DNA from: Candidatus Gastranaerophilales bacterium
Lineage (GTDB): Bacteria > Cyanobacteriota > Vampirovibrionia > Gastranaerophilales > Gastranaerophilaceae
DNA length: 36,412 nucleotides
Reading direction: 5' to 3'
Assembly: GCA_910587245.1 (NCBI GenBank)
Contig: CAJULX010000018.1
Coordinates: 1 to 36,412, forward strand
The position numbers were made by a program, and so were the translations under genes. Under the pieces are notes generated by a model that was given only the letters and a program-made list of their open reading frames with translations, searched no databases and was not told where the DNA came from. How positions within the stretch are numbered: position 1 is the first letter of the stretch; each line of letters starts with the position of its first letter. Of this stretch, positions 16,107 through 24,023 are shown piece by piece.

Positions 16107-16970
16107 TTAAATTTTTGATAATATTTTATAAATTGCTTTGTGGATAACATTTGGCTTTTTGTATTGTTTTTCGGGGGTTTGCCAGTTACCGTTCATAACA
16201 ATTCCCACATAAGATTTTGCAAGGTCTTTCTTTTTTATTCCTTTGGCTCTGGAGATTTGATATTCGGTGCGCATATGAAACATTTTGAAAAAAGGTTCTA
16301 CGGCGTATTCTTCCACAAGGCGGCATTTTTGAAACCAGGCATTGTACCAGCTGAATTCAAAAGGTGAAATCTTTATTAAATCAGCATAAGAGTATCCTTT
16401 CTGTTTCATAAAATCTTCCTTTAAGGATTTTAAAACTTTTGTGCTGAAAACCTGCATATTATGGCAGGTTCTATACCTTTTATCAATAAGACCCGTTTCG
16501 TTATAAATTTTTATTATTTGTTTTTGTCTTTCTTTCCAATAATCTCTGTAATATTTTTCAACAGACAGGTCTTTATCCATAACAAGAACGGTATAAGGCG
16601 TGTTTTCATCGTGCATAAAATCGGAAGTATAAAAATTTCTTATAAATTCGGCATCGGAATCAATGCAAAGATAATTTTTTGCAAAGCCTGTTTCAAAAAA
16701 GCAGAGTTTGCAGATTTCCTGATTAATATATCCTGTTGAAAAATTATTTATTTTTTCTTTAATTAAGTATTTTTCGCCGTAGCTTTCATCGGATATGATT
16801 TTAATATTATTTGATTCAAAGTTTTTAAATATTTTAAGTTCGGATTTCGGAGCGCTGACGTACATGGGGATGTTATCCGCATTAAATTTATTGAAAGAAT
16901 TGATTAAAATTTGAAATCTTTCAAAATCGCCGGAGTATGTTTTGCAAAATATTGCAAAATTATACATCAT
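16107..16970 (-). CDS. DUF6492-like putative glycosyltransferase
   Basis: 287 residues starting MMYNFAIFCKTYSGDFERFQILINS. The YSGD..RF opening, a DSD motif in LCIDSDAEFI (104-106) and a C-terminal MFHMRTEY/YVGIVMNGNW segment are like DUF6492 proteins, which resemble GT-A enzymes. It is the first gene of the 16970-12712 operon. An extended -10, TGGTATATT, read on minus at 17003-16995, may be its promoter. Confidence 0.7.
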   Translation of the reverse strand: MMYNFAIFCKTYSGDFERFQILINSFNKFNADNIPMYVSAPKSELKIFKNFESNNIKIISDESYGEKYLIKEKINNFSTGYINQEICKLCFFETGFAKNYLCIDSDAEFIRNFYTSDFMHDENTPYTVLVMDKDLSVEKYYRDYWKERQKQIIKIYNETGLIDKRYRTCHNMQVFSTKVLKSLKEDFMKQKGYSYADLIKISPFEFSWYNAWFQKCRLVEEYAVEPFFKMFHMRTEYQISRAKGIKKKDLAKSYVGIVMNGNWQTPEKQYKKPNVIHKAIYKILSKI

Positions 16971-17089
16971 TTGCTTTTATTTCCTTTTAAACTAAATATA
17001 CCAGCCAAACAGACAAGTGAATGCCGAATTAGAATTAAGATAAACCCGTAAGGCTGTTAAACCTTACATGCTTTATGCAGGAAATTATA

Positions 17090-17104
17090 CCATAAAATTT
17101 ATGG
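17090..17104. promoter_or_regulatory. perfect palindrome upstream of flavodoxin
   Basis: CCATAAAATTTATGG, a perfect 7-bp repeat around one A, lies between the divergent glycan operon and the flavodoxin promoter. A hairpin GTAAGG/CCTTAC (17048-17067) lies 22 bp to its left. It may be an operator; no partner is known. Confidence 0.25.
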
Positions 17105-17123
17105 CAAATGATGCTAAGATATC

Positions 17124-17154
17124 TTGACTTGAAGTTGACTCCAGATGTTATGCT
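17124..17154 (+). promoter_or_regulatory. MerR-type promoter of the flavodoxin gene
   Basis: TTGACT (17124-17129) and TATGCT (17149-17154) are separated by 19 bp, the over-long spacer typical of MerR-activated promoters. The spacer holds the CTTGAAGT-TG-ACTCCAG pseudo-dyad resembling operators of the NmlR/AdhR-type MerR group (CTTGACTTxxAGTxxACTCxxxG). No merR-family gene is in the window. Confidence 0.6.
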
Positions 17155-17172
17155 TTTAAAAAAGGAGCACTT

Positions 17173-17757
17173 ATGAAGAAAATTTTAATGTTTATTATAC
17201 CAATATTAGCTGTTTGCACCGTATTACTGTGTGCGGCAGCTCAAAATAATCAATTTCAAAAAGAAACACAAGGAGGTATTATGGATAAAAAAATTCTTAC
17301 GGCCTATTTTTCATGGGGCGGAAACACAAAATCAATTGCGGAAAAAATTCAAAGCTCTGCAGGCGGTGATATTTTTAGAATTGAAACCCTTGTTCCCTAT
17401 CCTGCAGATTACAATGAAACGGCATACGGGGTTGCAAAAGAACAGCATGATAAAGATATAAAGCCCGAGCTTAAAGCAAACATTGATGTTTCAAAGTATG
17501 ATGTTATTTTTGTTGGAACTCCGGCATGGTGGTATACTATGGCGCCTGCTGTCAAAACATTTTTAACCGAAAATAATTTTGAAGGCAAAATTATTGTTCC
17601 GTTTATTACCCATGGCGGCGGCGGACAGTATTCAATTGCAAAAGAAATGGGCGAGCTTGCAAAGGGTTCAAAGGTTTTAAAATCGTTTGCGGTTTATGAA
17701 GACGGCGGAGCTGACGCACAGGCTAAAATTGATGAATGGCTGAAAGAAATTAAATAA
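17173..17757 (+). CDS. flavodoxin with N-terminal export signal and internal start
   Basis: The long form (194 residues) starts at ATG 17173 after AAAAAGGAG and begins MKKILMFIIPILAVCTVLLCAAAQ, a Sec signal peptide with possible cleavage after AAA. From residue 37 it is a complete flavodoxin: KKILTAYFSWGGNTKSIAEKI (FMN phosphate loop), VGTPAWWYTMAPAVKTFL and THGGGGQYSIAKEM. A second start, ATG 17281 (Met37), sits 4 nt after AAGGAGG (17270-17276) and alone would give a normal full-length cytosolic flavodoxin. Likely a redox or quinone-stress protein under MerR-type control. Confidence 0.9.
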   Translation: MKKILMFIIPILAVCTVLLCAAAQNNQFQKETQGGIMDKKILTAYFSWGGNTKSIAEKIQSSAGGDIFRIETLVPYPADYNETAYGVAKEQHDKDIKPELKANIDVSKYDVIFVGTPAWWYTMAPAVKTFLTENNFEGKIIVPFITHGGGGQYSIAKEMGELAKGSKVLKSFAVYEDGGADAQAKIDEWLKEIK

Positions 17758-17775
17758 ATTATATCCCTGAAAATT

Positions 17776-17807
17776 ATCTTGCAGCCCATTATCGGCTGCA
17801 AGATTTT
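17776..17807 (+). terminator. Rho-independent terminator of flavodoxin gene
   Basis: An 11-bp perfect stem, ATCTTGCAGCC (17776-17786) with GGCTGCAAGAT (17794-17804), 7-nt loop, then T-rich sequence. Confidence 0.85.
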
Positions 17808-17812
17808 TGTAA

Positions 17813-17818
17813 TATAAT
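17813..17818 (+). promoter_or_regulatory. -10 box immediately before the TRIC gene start
   Basis: A perfect TATAAT lies 6 nt before the ATG at 17825, so transcription should begin at or next to the start codon. No clear -35 box and no Shine-Dalgarno are present, which suggests a leaderless mRNA. Confidence 0.4.
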
Positions 17819-17824
17819 ACCCAT

Positions 17825-18484
17825 ATGCAATTCGGTATAGAGATATTCATAATCGAAATTATAGGAATTATAGCGTTTACAATCTCGGGTGTTATCGTTG
17901 CGTTTAAAAAACGGCTTGATTTACTCGGGGTTGTGACGCTGGGCACCATTACGGCCGTTGGCGGCGGAGCATTAAGGGATGTGCTGCTTGGGATTTTACC
18001 CCCTTCAATGTTTAAAAACGGCATATATGTTTTGTGTGCTTTTATTACTGCGGTTGCTTCTTTTTATATCGGAATTTTTGCGATTAAAAGAATAAAACGC
18101 AAACGAATGAAATATTATAATTTAATAACATTTTTTGATGCGGTGGGGCTTGGCGTATTTAGTGTTGTAGGAACCAATACCGCAATAATAAACGGATTTG
18201 GCGATAATGCTTTTCTTGCAATTTTTGTAGGCGTAATAACAGGGGTCGGCGGAGGGATAATCCGCGATATGATTGCAAATACTCTGCCTTTTATTATGTA
18301 TAAAGATTTATACGCTTCAGCTGCCATTATAGGTTCAACCCTGTATTATTTTTTATACCAGCTTCATTCAAATCATTTTTTGTGTATTTCGGTATCAATT
18401 ATTGCAACAATTCTTGTACGGCTTGCTGCGCATAAATATCATCTCGGGCTTCCGAAATTCGGCAGTTTCAAAGAGGAAGAATAG
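17825..18484 (+). CDS. trimeric intracellular cation (TRIC)/UPF0126 channel family protein
   Basis: 219 residues, about seven membrane helices in two similar halves, each with a glycine-rich GGGxxRD motif: GGGALRDVLLG (46-56) and GGGIIRDMIAN (about 141-151), plus FDAVGLGVFSVVG at the start of the second half. This is the signature of bacterial TRIC (YadS/YicG-like) K+/cation channels of the inner membrane. Convergent with the following gene (15-bp gap). Confidence 0.9.
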   Translation: MQFGIEIFIIEIIGIIAFTISGVIVAFKKRLDLLGVVTLGTITAVGGGALRDVLLGILPPSMFKNGIYVLCAFITAVASFYIGIFAIKRIKRKRMKYYNLITFFDAVGLGVFSVVGTNTAIINGFGDNAFLAIFVGVITGVGGGIIRDMIANTLPFIMYKDLYASAAIIGSTLYYFLYQLHSNHFLCISVSIIATILVRLAAHKYHLGLPKFGSFKEEE

Positions 18485-18499
18485 AAAATTTTTCAAAAT

Positions 18500-18931
18500 T
18501 TAATCAATTGCCGATTTTTTAAATATTTTCTTGAAATTATCAGGAGAAAGCTGGTATGTATCAACTAAATCAAGGTGTTTGACCATATGCAGCGTTGATT
18601 TTTTATATTTTTTAAAATGAGATGATGCAATATGTTTTTCATATGCTTCTTTATCTTTGTATATTTCTAAAATTCGTATCTGTGTATTATTTTTGATTAT
18701 TGCCATCGGATAAATTGAGATGACGCCTTCCTCATATTCTACGGATTTTTCGGCAACCTCTTTGGCATAATTTAAATATTCGGTTAAATATTGAGGATAC
18801 ACTTCAATTTCAGATATCCTTATAATCATTCCGTTATTGTTGTTTTGAATCAATTCTTCTGCCAATATCGGAGCAGCCCCCATAAAAATCAGAGTTATTA
18901 ATGTTAATAAAAATCGTATTATATTTTTCAT
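18500..18931 (-). CDS. exported ABM-domain (quinol-type) monooxygenase
   Basis: 143 residues from ATG 18931, preceded by AAGG (an in-frame ATG at 18961 would add ten residues ahead of the signal). MKNIIRFLLTLITLIFMGAAPILA is a Sec signal peptide with cleavage expected near residue 24. The mature part is a ferredoxin-like antibiotic-biosynthesis-monooxygenase domain (about 35-120): IIRISEIEVYPQYLTEYL, EEGVISIYPMAI, IRILEIYKDKEAYEKHIASSHFKKY. Family members of this YgiN-like type oxidise quinols or similar aromatics without cofactor and are normally cytosolic; Met35 is where they usually begin. Confidence 0.85.
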   Translation of the reverse strand: MKNIIRFLLTLITLIFMGAAPILAEELIQNNNNGMIIRISEIEVYPQYLTEYLNYAKEVAEKSVEYEEGVISIYPMAIIKNNTQIRILEIYKDKEAYEKHIASSHFKKYKKSTLHMVKHLDLVDTYQLSPDNFKKIFKKSAID

Positions 18932-19250
18932 ATAAACCTTGGAATATAATAAGCTTATCATAAAAAATGCGTTTCTAATTATTCAATTTGTATTATATAA
19001 TAATTTATAACTTTAAAAGACGGATTCCGTACAAAATGACATTCTTTATTTTGTAAGTCAAATATTTTATTGAAAATAACATTTATATAAAAACTAAAAA
19101 TGAATTGGCTGAATGTTTGCGGGGTATGTGTAAACGAACACTTGAAATGATTATTTGATACACTTGAAATGATTATTTTGGAAGAGTTGCTTTAAAAAAT
19201 TTATAATAATTCTTTAATTAATTACTTACAAAATATTTTTATTTTATCTA
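18932..19250. other. intergenic region, no gene
   Basis: AT-rich spacer between the monooxygenase gene and the end of the large minus-strand operon. Apart from the tandem repeat at 19138-19178 I see no open frame, RNA gene or convincing terminator. Confidence 0.6.
19138..19178. repeat. two tandem copies of a 19-nt motif at the operon's 3' boundary
   Basis: ACACTTGAAATGATTATTT occurs at 19138-19156 and 19160-19178, identical, period 22. The AAATGATTATT core also occurs in the right inverted repeat at 32684-32694 upstream of the same operon, and a variant occurs at 34465-34475. Confidence 0.9.
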
Positions 19251-19958
19251 CTATATTCCTTTAGACAATCTATCCCTATAATATTCATCAATCTTGCCGT
19301 TATATTTTTTTTGTTCGAGTACTATATTGTAGGCTACAGAATTAAACGAGACCGCTGAAGCATCTAAATCTAAAACGCAATATTGCGCATTAGGATTTAA
19401 GTTTCTTGGTTGTCCGACTGAACCCGAGTTTATAAAATTAACTTTCTTCTCTTTATTTTGAATTATTGTTCTAAATGAAGAAATATGAGTATGTCCCGAT
19501 AAAATAAAATCATATTTCAAATAATCTTCTTTTTTGATTTCATCATCATTCATTTTTCCCCAGTACAAGTCAGTTAAATCACCATGGACACATAATATTT
19601 TTTTGTCACATAAAATAATTTCAAAAGGACAATCTTTCATATGTTTTATAAAATCAAACGATTGCTTGTTTAATATACTATTGGTATATTGATTAGCCTC
19701 TTTTCCTCTTTGAGAAGAAAATCTATCAAACTCAAACCCGAGGATTGCTCTTTCGTGGTTCCCTTTGATATTTAAAATTAACCTGTCTTTAAGATTGATT
19801 AATTCTGAAACAACCTCGTTTGGATTCATCCCGTAATCAATACAATCTCCAAGATTGATGAAATTTATATTATCTTGATATTTGGCGTAACAATCCGCCA
19901 ACACTGCTTTAAGCGCGGTAAGATTTGCATGGATATCGGATAAAATTGCTATTTTCAT
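19251..19958 (-). CDS. calcineurin-like metallophosphoesterase
   Basis: 235 residues with all five metal-binding blocks: SDIH (7-10), NLGDCIDYG (35-43), GNHE (66-69), CVHGD (123-127) and SGHTH (154-158). Similar to the small YfcE/phosphodiesterase-type family. Start overlaps the preceding stop by one base. As the last gene of the phosphonate/ribitol operon it may act as a phosphatase or phosphodiesterase on a pathway intermediate; this role is inferred only from position. Confidence 0.88.
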   Translation of the reverse strand: MKIAILSDIHANLTALKAVLADCYAKYQDNINFINLGDCIDYGMNPNEVVSELINLKDRLILNIKGNHERAILGFEFDRFSSQRGKEANQYTNSILNKQSFDFIKHMKDCPFEIILCDKKILCVHGDLTDLYWGKMNDDEIKKEDYLKYDFILSGHTHISSFRTIIQNKEKKVNFINSGSVGQPRNLNPNAQYCVLDLDASAVSFNSVAYNIVLEQKKYNGKIDEYYRDRLSKGI

Positions 19959-21136
19959 TATTTTTCCTTCAATTGAGGCTCTATAATATTTTTTATAATA
20001 TAATTTGCGGTTTCTTCTATTTTTTCGTATTTAATTTCTTTTGGTATTGTAACGTTAAATGCTTTTTTTACTTTTTGAATTAATTCATCTGTATAAAATA
20101 ATGAGCCATTTTCTATTTTTTTAATACCGTCAAGATAGATTGATTTTTTATTGATATTTATCATTTCATCTTTTGTAAAATATTTTTCAAAAAAACTTGC
20201 CTGAGCTTTTTCGCCGTCAATTTCAACAGGATATCCGCCAATATTGCCCAATACGCCGGGGGAGTGGATAATTTGCTTATTTTCATTTTTAAGTGCGGTT
20301 ATTATTTTCTTAATTATTTCAAAATTGCTGCTTGCGTTCATCATATTTCTTTTAGTATCTACAGGCATTTCTATGGCACAGTTTTTCCAGATTTTTGCCA
20401 TATCAGGTTTAATTTCTTTACCATTGTATAAGATTTTAATTAAAGGTTCTATACCTTCTGTTTGACCTTCTTTGCTTATAACAACATCGTGAAAATGGCT
20501 TGTTGCTAAAACTACCTCTATATTTGAAAGATAATCTTCCCCGATTTCTTTTGCAACGGCCATTTTTATTCTTGGGATTAAATGGTTTAAATTTCCGCTG
20601 CCGAATTCGGGATAGTTAAGTCCTGCGCTCTTTAGCCAAGGAATAACAGCGTCAGAGTACGATGTGTTAATAACAATCGCGTTTGAAGCCGCTTCTTTGT
20701 GTGTAATCATAATGTTTTTAATATATTTAATTGCAAGCGGAGTCCATAAGCCGTAGGCTCTGATGTTTTTCCAAGATATTGAACCATATTTAAGCCCGCT
20801 GTATACTCTGCTTGTGTTAACTATAAAATCAGGCTCTATGTCTTTGATAAACTCTTTTATGGTGTCCGGATTGTCGAGATTTAGCTCTTTTACACGGATA
20901 TTTTTGGTTTTGTTATCTCTTATTATTGAAGCTACTTTTGAAATGTTAATGTCTTTTTGGGCTTTTTTAATATTTCTTGTGCCGATATAAATTTCAATAT
21001 TTTCATATTCCCATTTGTTCAAATAATTAAGAAGGTAGTTGCCAACACTGCCCAAACCAACTATTGCAATTTTTATTGTTTTATTGCTTTTGATTTTTTC
21101 TTTTATTAGAGCAAGTTTTCTGTTTAAGATTTCCAT
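19958..21136 (-). CDS. saccharopine-dehydrogenase-like NAD(P)-binding oxidoreductase
   Basis: 392 residues with a Rossmann start KIAIVGLGSVGNYLLNYL (22-39), a run similar to saccharopine dehydrogenase/carboxynorspermidine-type enzymes (IEPDFIVNTSRVYSGLKYG, NAIVINTSYSDAVIPWLKSAG), and a large C-terminal domain. The substrate is unknown. It starts with an excellent AAGGAGG and overlaps the nucleotidyltransferase by 13 nt. In an operon that makes phosphonoacetaldehyde but has no aminotransferase, it is a candidate for further reductive or reductive-amination chemistry; this is conjecture. Confidence 0.65.
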   Translation of the reverse strand: MEILNRKLALIKEKIKSNKTIKIAIVGLGSVGNYLLNYLNKWEYENIEIYIGTRNIKKAQKDINISKVASIIRDNKTKNIRVKELNLDNPDTIKEFIKDIEPDFIVNTSRVYSGLKYGSISWKNIRAYGLWTPLAIKYIKNIMITHKEAASNAIVINTSYSDAVIPWLKSAGLNYPEFGSGNLNHLIPRIKMAVAKEIGEDYLSNIEVVLATSHFHDVVISKEGQTEGIEPLIKILYNGKEIKPDMAKIWKNCAIEMPVDTKRNMMNASSNFEIIKKIITALKNENKQIIHSPGVLGNIGGYPVEIDGEKAQASFFEKYFTKDEMININKKSIYLDGIKKIENGSLFYTDELIQKVKKAFNVTIPKEIKYEKIEETANYIIKNIIEPQLKEK

Positions 21137-21888
21137 TTATCCTCCTTAATGTATTTTTTCATCAATCTGTAATCATCAATGGTATTGCAATTGAACCAGT
21201 CTTTAAAAGTAATAATTTCAACATCATCAGAATCCAATTCACTGTAATAATCATTTATCGGAACAAGGTTAGTGCCTTTAAAATTTTCTATATTATATTT
21301 TTTAAGGTTATTTTTCAAGCATTTAATGTTGTTAAATTTCCACACTTGCCCAGAATTGCCCAATTTGATAAACGGTTCATCTATTTTTAGAATATCATGA
21401 GATGTATCGTACAAGTATTTTATTGTACTGTCTTTGGTGACATAAAAAATTACAGCGGTTCTTGCATCGATTAAAAGATTGTTTGACGTTATAACATTTT
21501 TGTTTGTTTGAATAATTCTGTCAAAAGCGACACTATCAAAAATCAAATCCCCTTCTAAAAACACCATTTCTTGAGCACTGTCTGACACAGCTTCTATCCC
21601 AAGCAGCAGACTGTAGCAGCTTCCATAGTTGTTATAGTGGTCATTGTAGACAAGCTTGTATGATAAATTTGGAAAATATTCTTTTAAATATTTTTCTATA
21701 TCGTTGTGCTTATAGCCTGTGATAATTACTGTTTCATTACAGGAATTTTTTATCAAACCAATCTGATGAGCAAGAATTGTCCAATTGTCATCATTTTCAA
21801 AATAAATTGCCTTATGGACTTCCTTGCCAAGAGATTTTGAAAATCTGCTTGATGAGCCCGCGATTGCTATTATGGCTGAACGGTTCAT
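21124..21888 (-). CDS. LicC/PntC-like nucleotidyltransferase
   Basis: 254 residues with the N-terminal nucleotide loop IIAIAGSSSRFSK...KEVHKAI (a variant of GxGxR...PK), ETVIITGYKHNDIEKYL, NNYGSCYSLLLGIEA and EGDLIFD carrying the metal-site Asp. This pattern resembles choline-phosphate (LicC) and phosphonate (PntC) cytidylyltransferases more than hexose enzymes. It could attach CMP to a phosphonate or to another phospho-alcohol. Start overlaps the previous stop (ATGA), with GAGG upstream. Confidence 0.78.
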   Translation of the reverse strand: MNRSAIIAIAGSSSRFSKSLGKEVHKAIYFENDDNWTILAHQIGLIKNSCNETVIITGYKHNDIEKYLKEYFPNLSYKLVYNDHYNNYGSCYSLLLGIEAVSDSAQEMVFLEGDLIFDSVAFDRIIQTNKNVITSNNLLIDARTAVIFYVTKDSTIKYLYDTSHDILKIDEPFIKLGNSGQVWKFNNIKCLKNNLKKYNIENFKGTNLVPINDYYSELDSDDVEIITFKDWFNCNTIDDYRLMKKYIKEDKWKS

Positions 21889-22886
21889 AAAAGCACCTCT
21901 TTTTTGGTTCTTTTGTTAATGCATTCCATTAAACCTTGTTTTAATGCAATTTCATCCTTCCAACCTGCTCTTTCTCTTATTTTTGAAACATTTAAAAGTC
22001 TTCTTTTGGGGTCTGCTGTTCTGTATCCTTGAAACTCGATTTCAACGTCTTCTTTGTTCATTAGCTTGGCAATCAATTTAACCAAATCGACTATCGATAT
22101 TTCTTCTTGTGTTCCGACGTTATATATTCCGCCATCAAGACAATTTTCATTTTGAAGAAGGCAAATAACCGCCATGCAACTATCGTGATTATTTAAGAAT
22201 GTTCTTTTTGTTTCTTTTGCATTTTCTAAAAGTAAAACTTTGTTATTTTTGCTTATAGAATCAATAATATGAGGAATAATATGGTCGCTAAAGACTTCAT
22301 CAGGTGAATATACATTTGCAAATCTTATAGAACAACCTTTAATTAAACCTTTTTCAACAGCGTCTTTCATAAAAAATTCCGTTAGGAGCTTCCCGGTTGC
22401 ATAGCTTGTTCTCAAAGATTGCTCTGCGGTTGCCAATAAAATCGCATCTTCTTCTCTGCATCCGCCTTCAACCCAAGATTTCATAGAATAAACTTCACTT
22501 GTTGAACAGTTTATGTATGATTTAAAGCTGTTTTCAACACAGCGATCTAATAAATCTTTCATTGAAACAACGTTTGTAGTAAATGTGCTGTCGGGATGAT
22601 AGAAGTGCTTTGTGTGTACAACGGCAGCACAGTTTATAAAATATTTTTCAAAATTGCCGTAATTATCAGAAACGAATGAATACATTTCATCCATTTGGCT
22701 TTTGTTGTTAATATCATATTCAAAGAATTTAAAGTTGTCGTGTTTTTCAAGCTCAGAAACAACATCTCTTGAACCACAGAAAAAATTGTCACAACCGACA
22801 ACACGATAACCCTGTTTTAGCAAATACTCAGAGGTTTTTGAACCCGTCATGCCGGCTACACCTGTTATTACAACAACTTTATTCAT
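21885..22886 (-). CDS. NAD-dependent epimerase/dehydratase (extended SDR)
   Basis: 333 residues. GVAGMTG (9-15) is the coenzyme loop, INCAAVVH the NAG-like strand, CSTSEVY the catalytic Ser region and Tyr162-xxx-Lys166 (YATGK) the active pair; IRFANVYSPDE and NVGTQEEISI follow as in sugar-nucleotide SDRs. The true substrate is open: a nucleotide sugar or a phosphonate intermediate. A strong AGGGGA precedes the ATG. It sits between phosphonopyruvate decarboxylase and the second cytidylyltransferase. Confidence 0.88.
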   Translation of the reverse strand: MNKVVVITGVAGMTGSKTSEYLLKQGYRVVGCDNFFCGSRDVVSELEKHDNFKFFEYDINNKSQMDEMYSFVSDNYGNFEKYFINCAAVVHTKHFYHPDSTFTTNVVSMKDLLDRCVENSFKSYINCSTSEVYSMKSWVEGGCREEDAILLATAEQSLRTSYATGKLLTEFFMKDAVEKGLIKGCSIRFANVYSPDEVFSDHIIPHIIDSISKNNKVLLLENAKETKRTFLNNHDSCMAVICLLQNENCLDGGIYNVGTQEEISIVDLVKLIAKLMNKEDVEIEFQGYRTADPKRRLLNVSKIRERAGWKDEIALKQGLMECINKRTKKEVLL

Positions 22887-22888
22887 TT

Positions 22889-24010
22889 TTATTCCCCTTT
22901 TAAATTAGACATAAATATTTCTTTATTTTCATAAGGTTTTTCTTTCGGACGACCCAAATCACTTCTTGCGCCGATTGCACATTTTATTTCCAAAAAGCAA
23001 AGCTCATTGCTTTTAGCGCAAACAGCAAGTTGTTTGTCAAGCTCGTCAAAATTATCCACAGATGCACTATAAGGATAACCGCAAGCTTTTGCAATTGAAG
23101 TTAAATCTATTTCATCTGCAACAGTGGGCATTCCGCCGACTGTTTCGTGGGAAGCATTATTAATTGCAATATGCACAAGATTTTTTGGTTTATTAGCGCC
23201 AATAAGCGCCATTGCGCCCATATGCATTAACAGTGCACCGTCTCCGTCAATGCACCAGATTTTTTCATTGGGTTTATTTATTGCAACACCTAGTGCAATA
23301 GAAGAACTGTGTCCCATAGAACCTACTGTCAGAAAATCATACTTGTGACCTTGATTGTTGCGCTCCCTTATTTCATACAGCTCTCTACTTGCTTTTCCTG
23401 TTGTAGAGATAATAGGGGAATCGCATGAAAATCTTGTAATATGTTCAATAATGTCTTCTCTTTTCATCAGATTATTGTTTTTGTAAGAAATTTTATTTTC
23501 ATATTCCAAGGCATTCTTTTTTATAACAAAAGCTACGGATTTGCCGTTTTTTAAAAGAGTGTTGTAATCTTGCATTACAGATTGAACTTCAACCAAAGTT
23601 GTATCTTTGGAAATAACAAAATAAGCAATATCTAAAACTTCCAACAATTTTAATGTAATTTTGCCTTGATATATATGCTGTGGCTCATCATGAACATTTG
23701 GTTCACCGCGCCAGCCTATTATAAAAATTTGCGGAATTGCATAAACGTTATCATTCGTTAAAGAAGCTACGGGGTTGATAATATTACCTTGACCGCTATT
23801 TTGAAGATATATCACCGGAATTTTACCGTCTGCTAAATAATATCCCGTTCCAAGAGCAACAGCGTTGCCCTCATTTGCACAGATAACATGGTGATTTTTG
23901 TCTATGCCATATTTATCCATAAGAAAATCGCACAAAGGTCTTAATTGAGAATCGGGCACACCTGCGTAGAATTGTGAATTTATACAAGCTATTAATTTTT
24001 GAACTTTCAT
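22889..24010 (-). CDS. ppd: phosphonopyruvate decarboxylase
   Basis: Thiamine-diphosphate enzyme that drives phosphonate synthesis by decarboxylating phosphonopyruvate to phosphonoacetaldehyde. 373 residues with the family opening GVPDSQL (17-23), the cofactor-activating Glu47 in CANEGNAV, QNSGQGN (70-76), and the ThDP/Mg motif IDGDGALLMHMGAMALIG (255-271) through Asn284-Asn285. The partner PEP mutase is the next gene upstream (13-bp gap). Also called aepY in AEP clusters. Confidence 0.94.
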   Translation of the reverse strand: MKVQKLIACINSQFYAGVPDSQLRPLCDFLMDKYGIDKNHHVICANEGNAVALGTGYYLADGKIPVIYLQNSGQGNIINPVASLTNDNVYAIPQIFIIGWRGEPNVHDEPQHIYQGKITLKLLEVLDIAYFVISKDTTLVEVQSVMQDYNTLLKNGKSVAFVIKKNALEYENKISYKNNNLMKREDIIEHITRFSCDSPIISTTGKASRELYEIRERNNQGHKYDFLTVGSMGHSSSIALGVAINKPNEKIWCIDGDGALLMHMGAMALIGANKPKNLVHIAINNASHETVGGMPTVADEIDLTSIAKACGYPYSASVDNFDELDKQLAVCAKSNELCFLEIKCAIGARSDLGRPKEKPYENKEIFMSNLKGE

Positions 24011-24023
24011 TTATGTTTTTACC

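Noticed and set aside
19138..19178. CRISPR-like repeat
   Set aside because: Only two units with a 3-nt gap; no spacers and no cas genes in the window.
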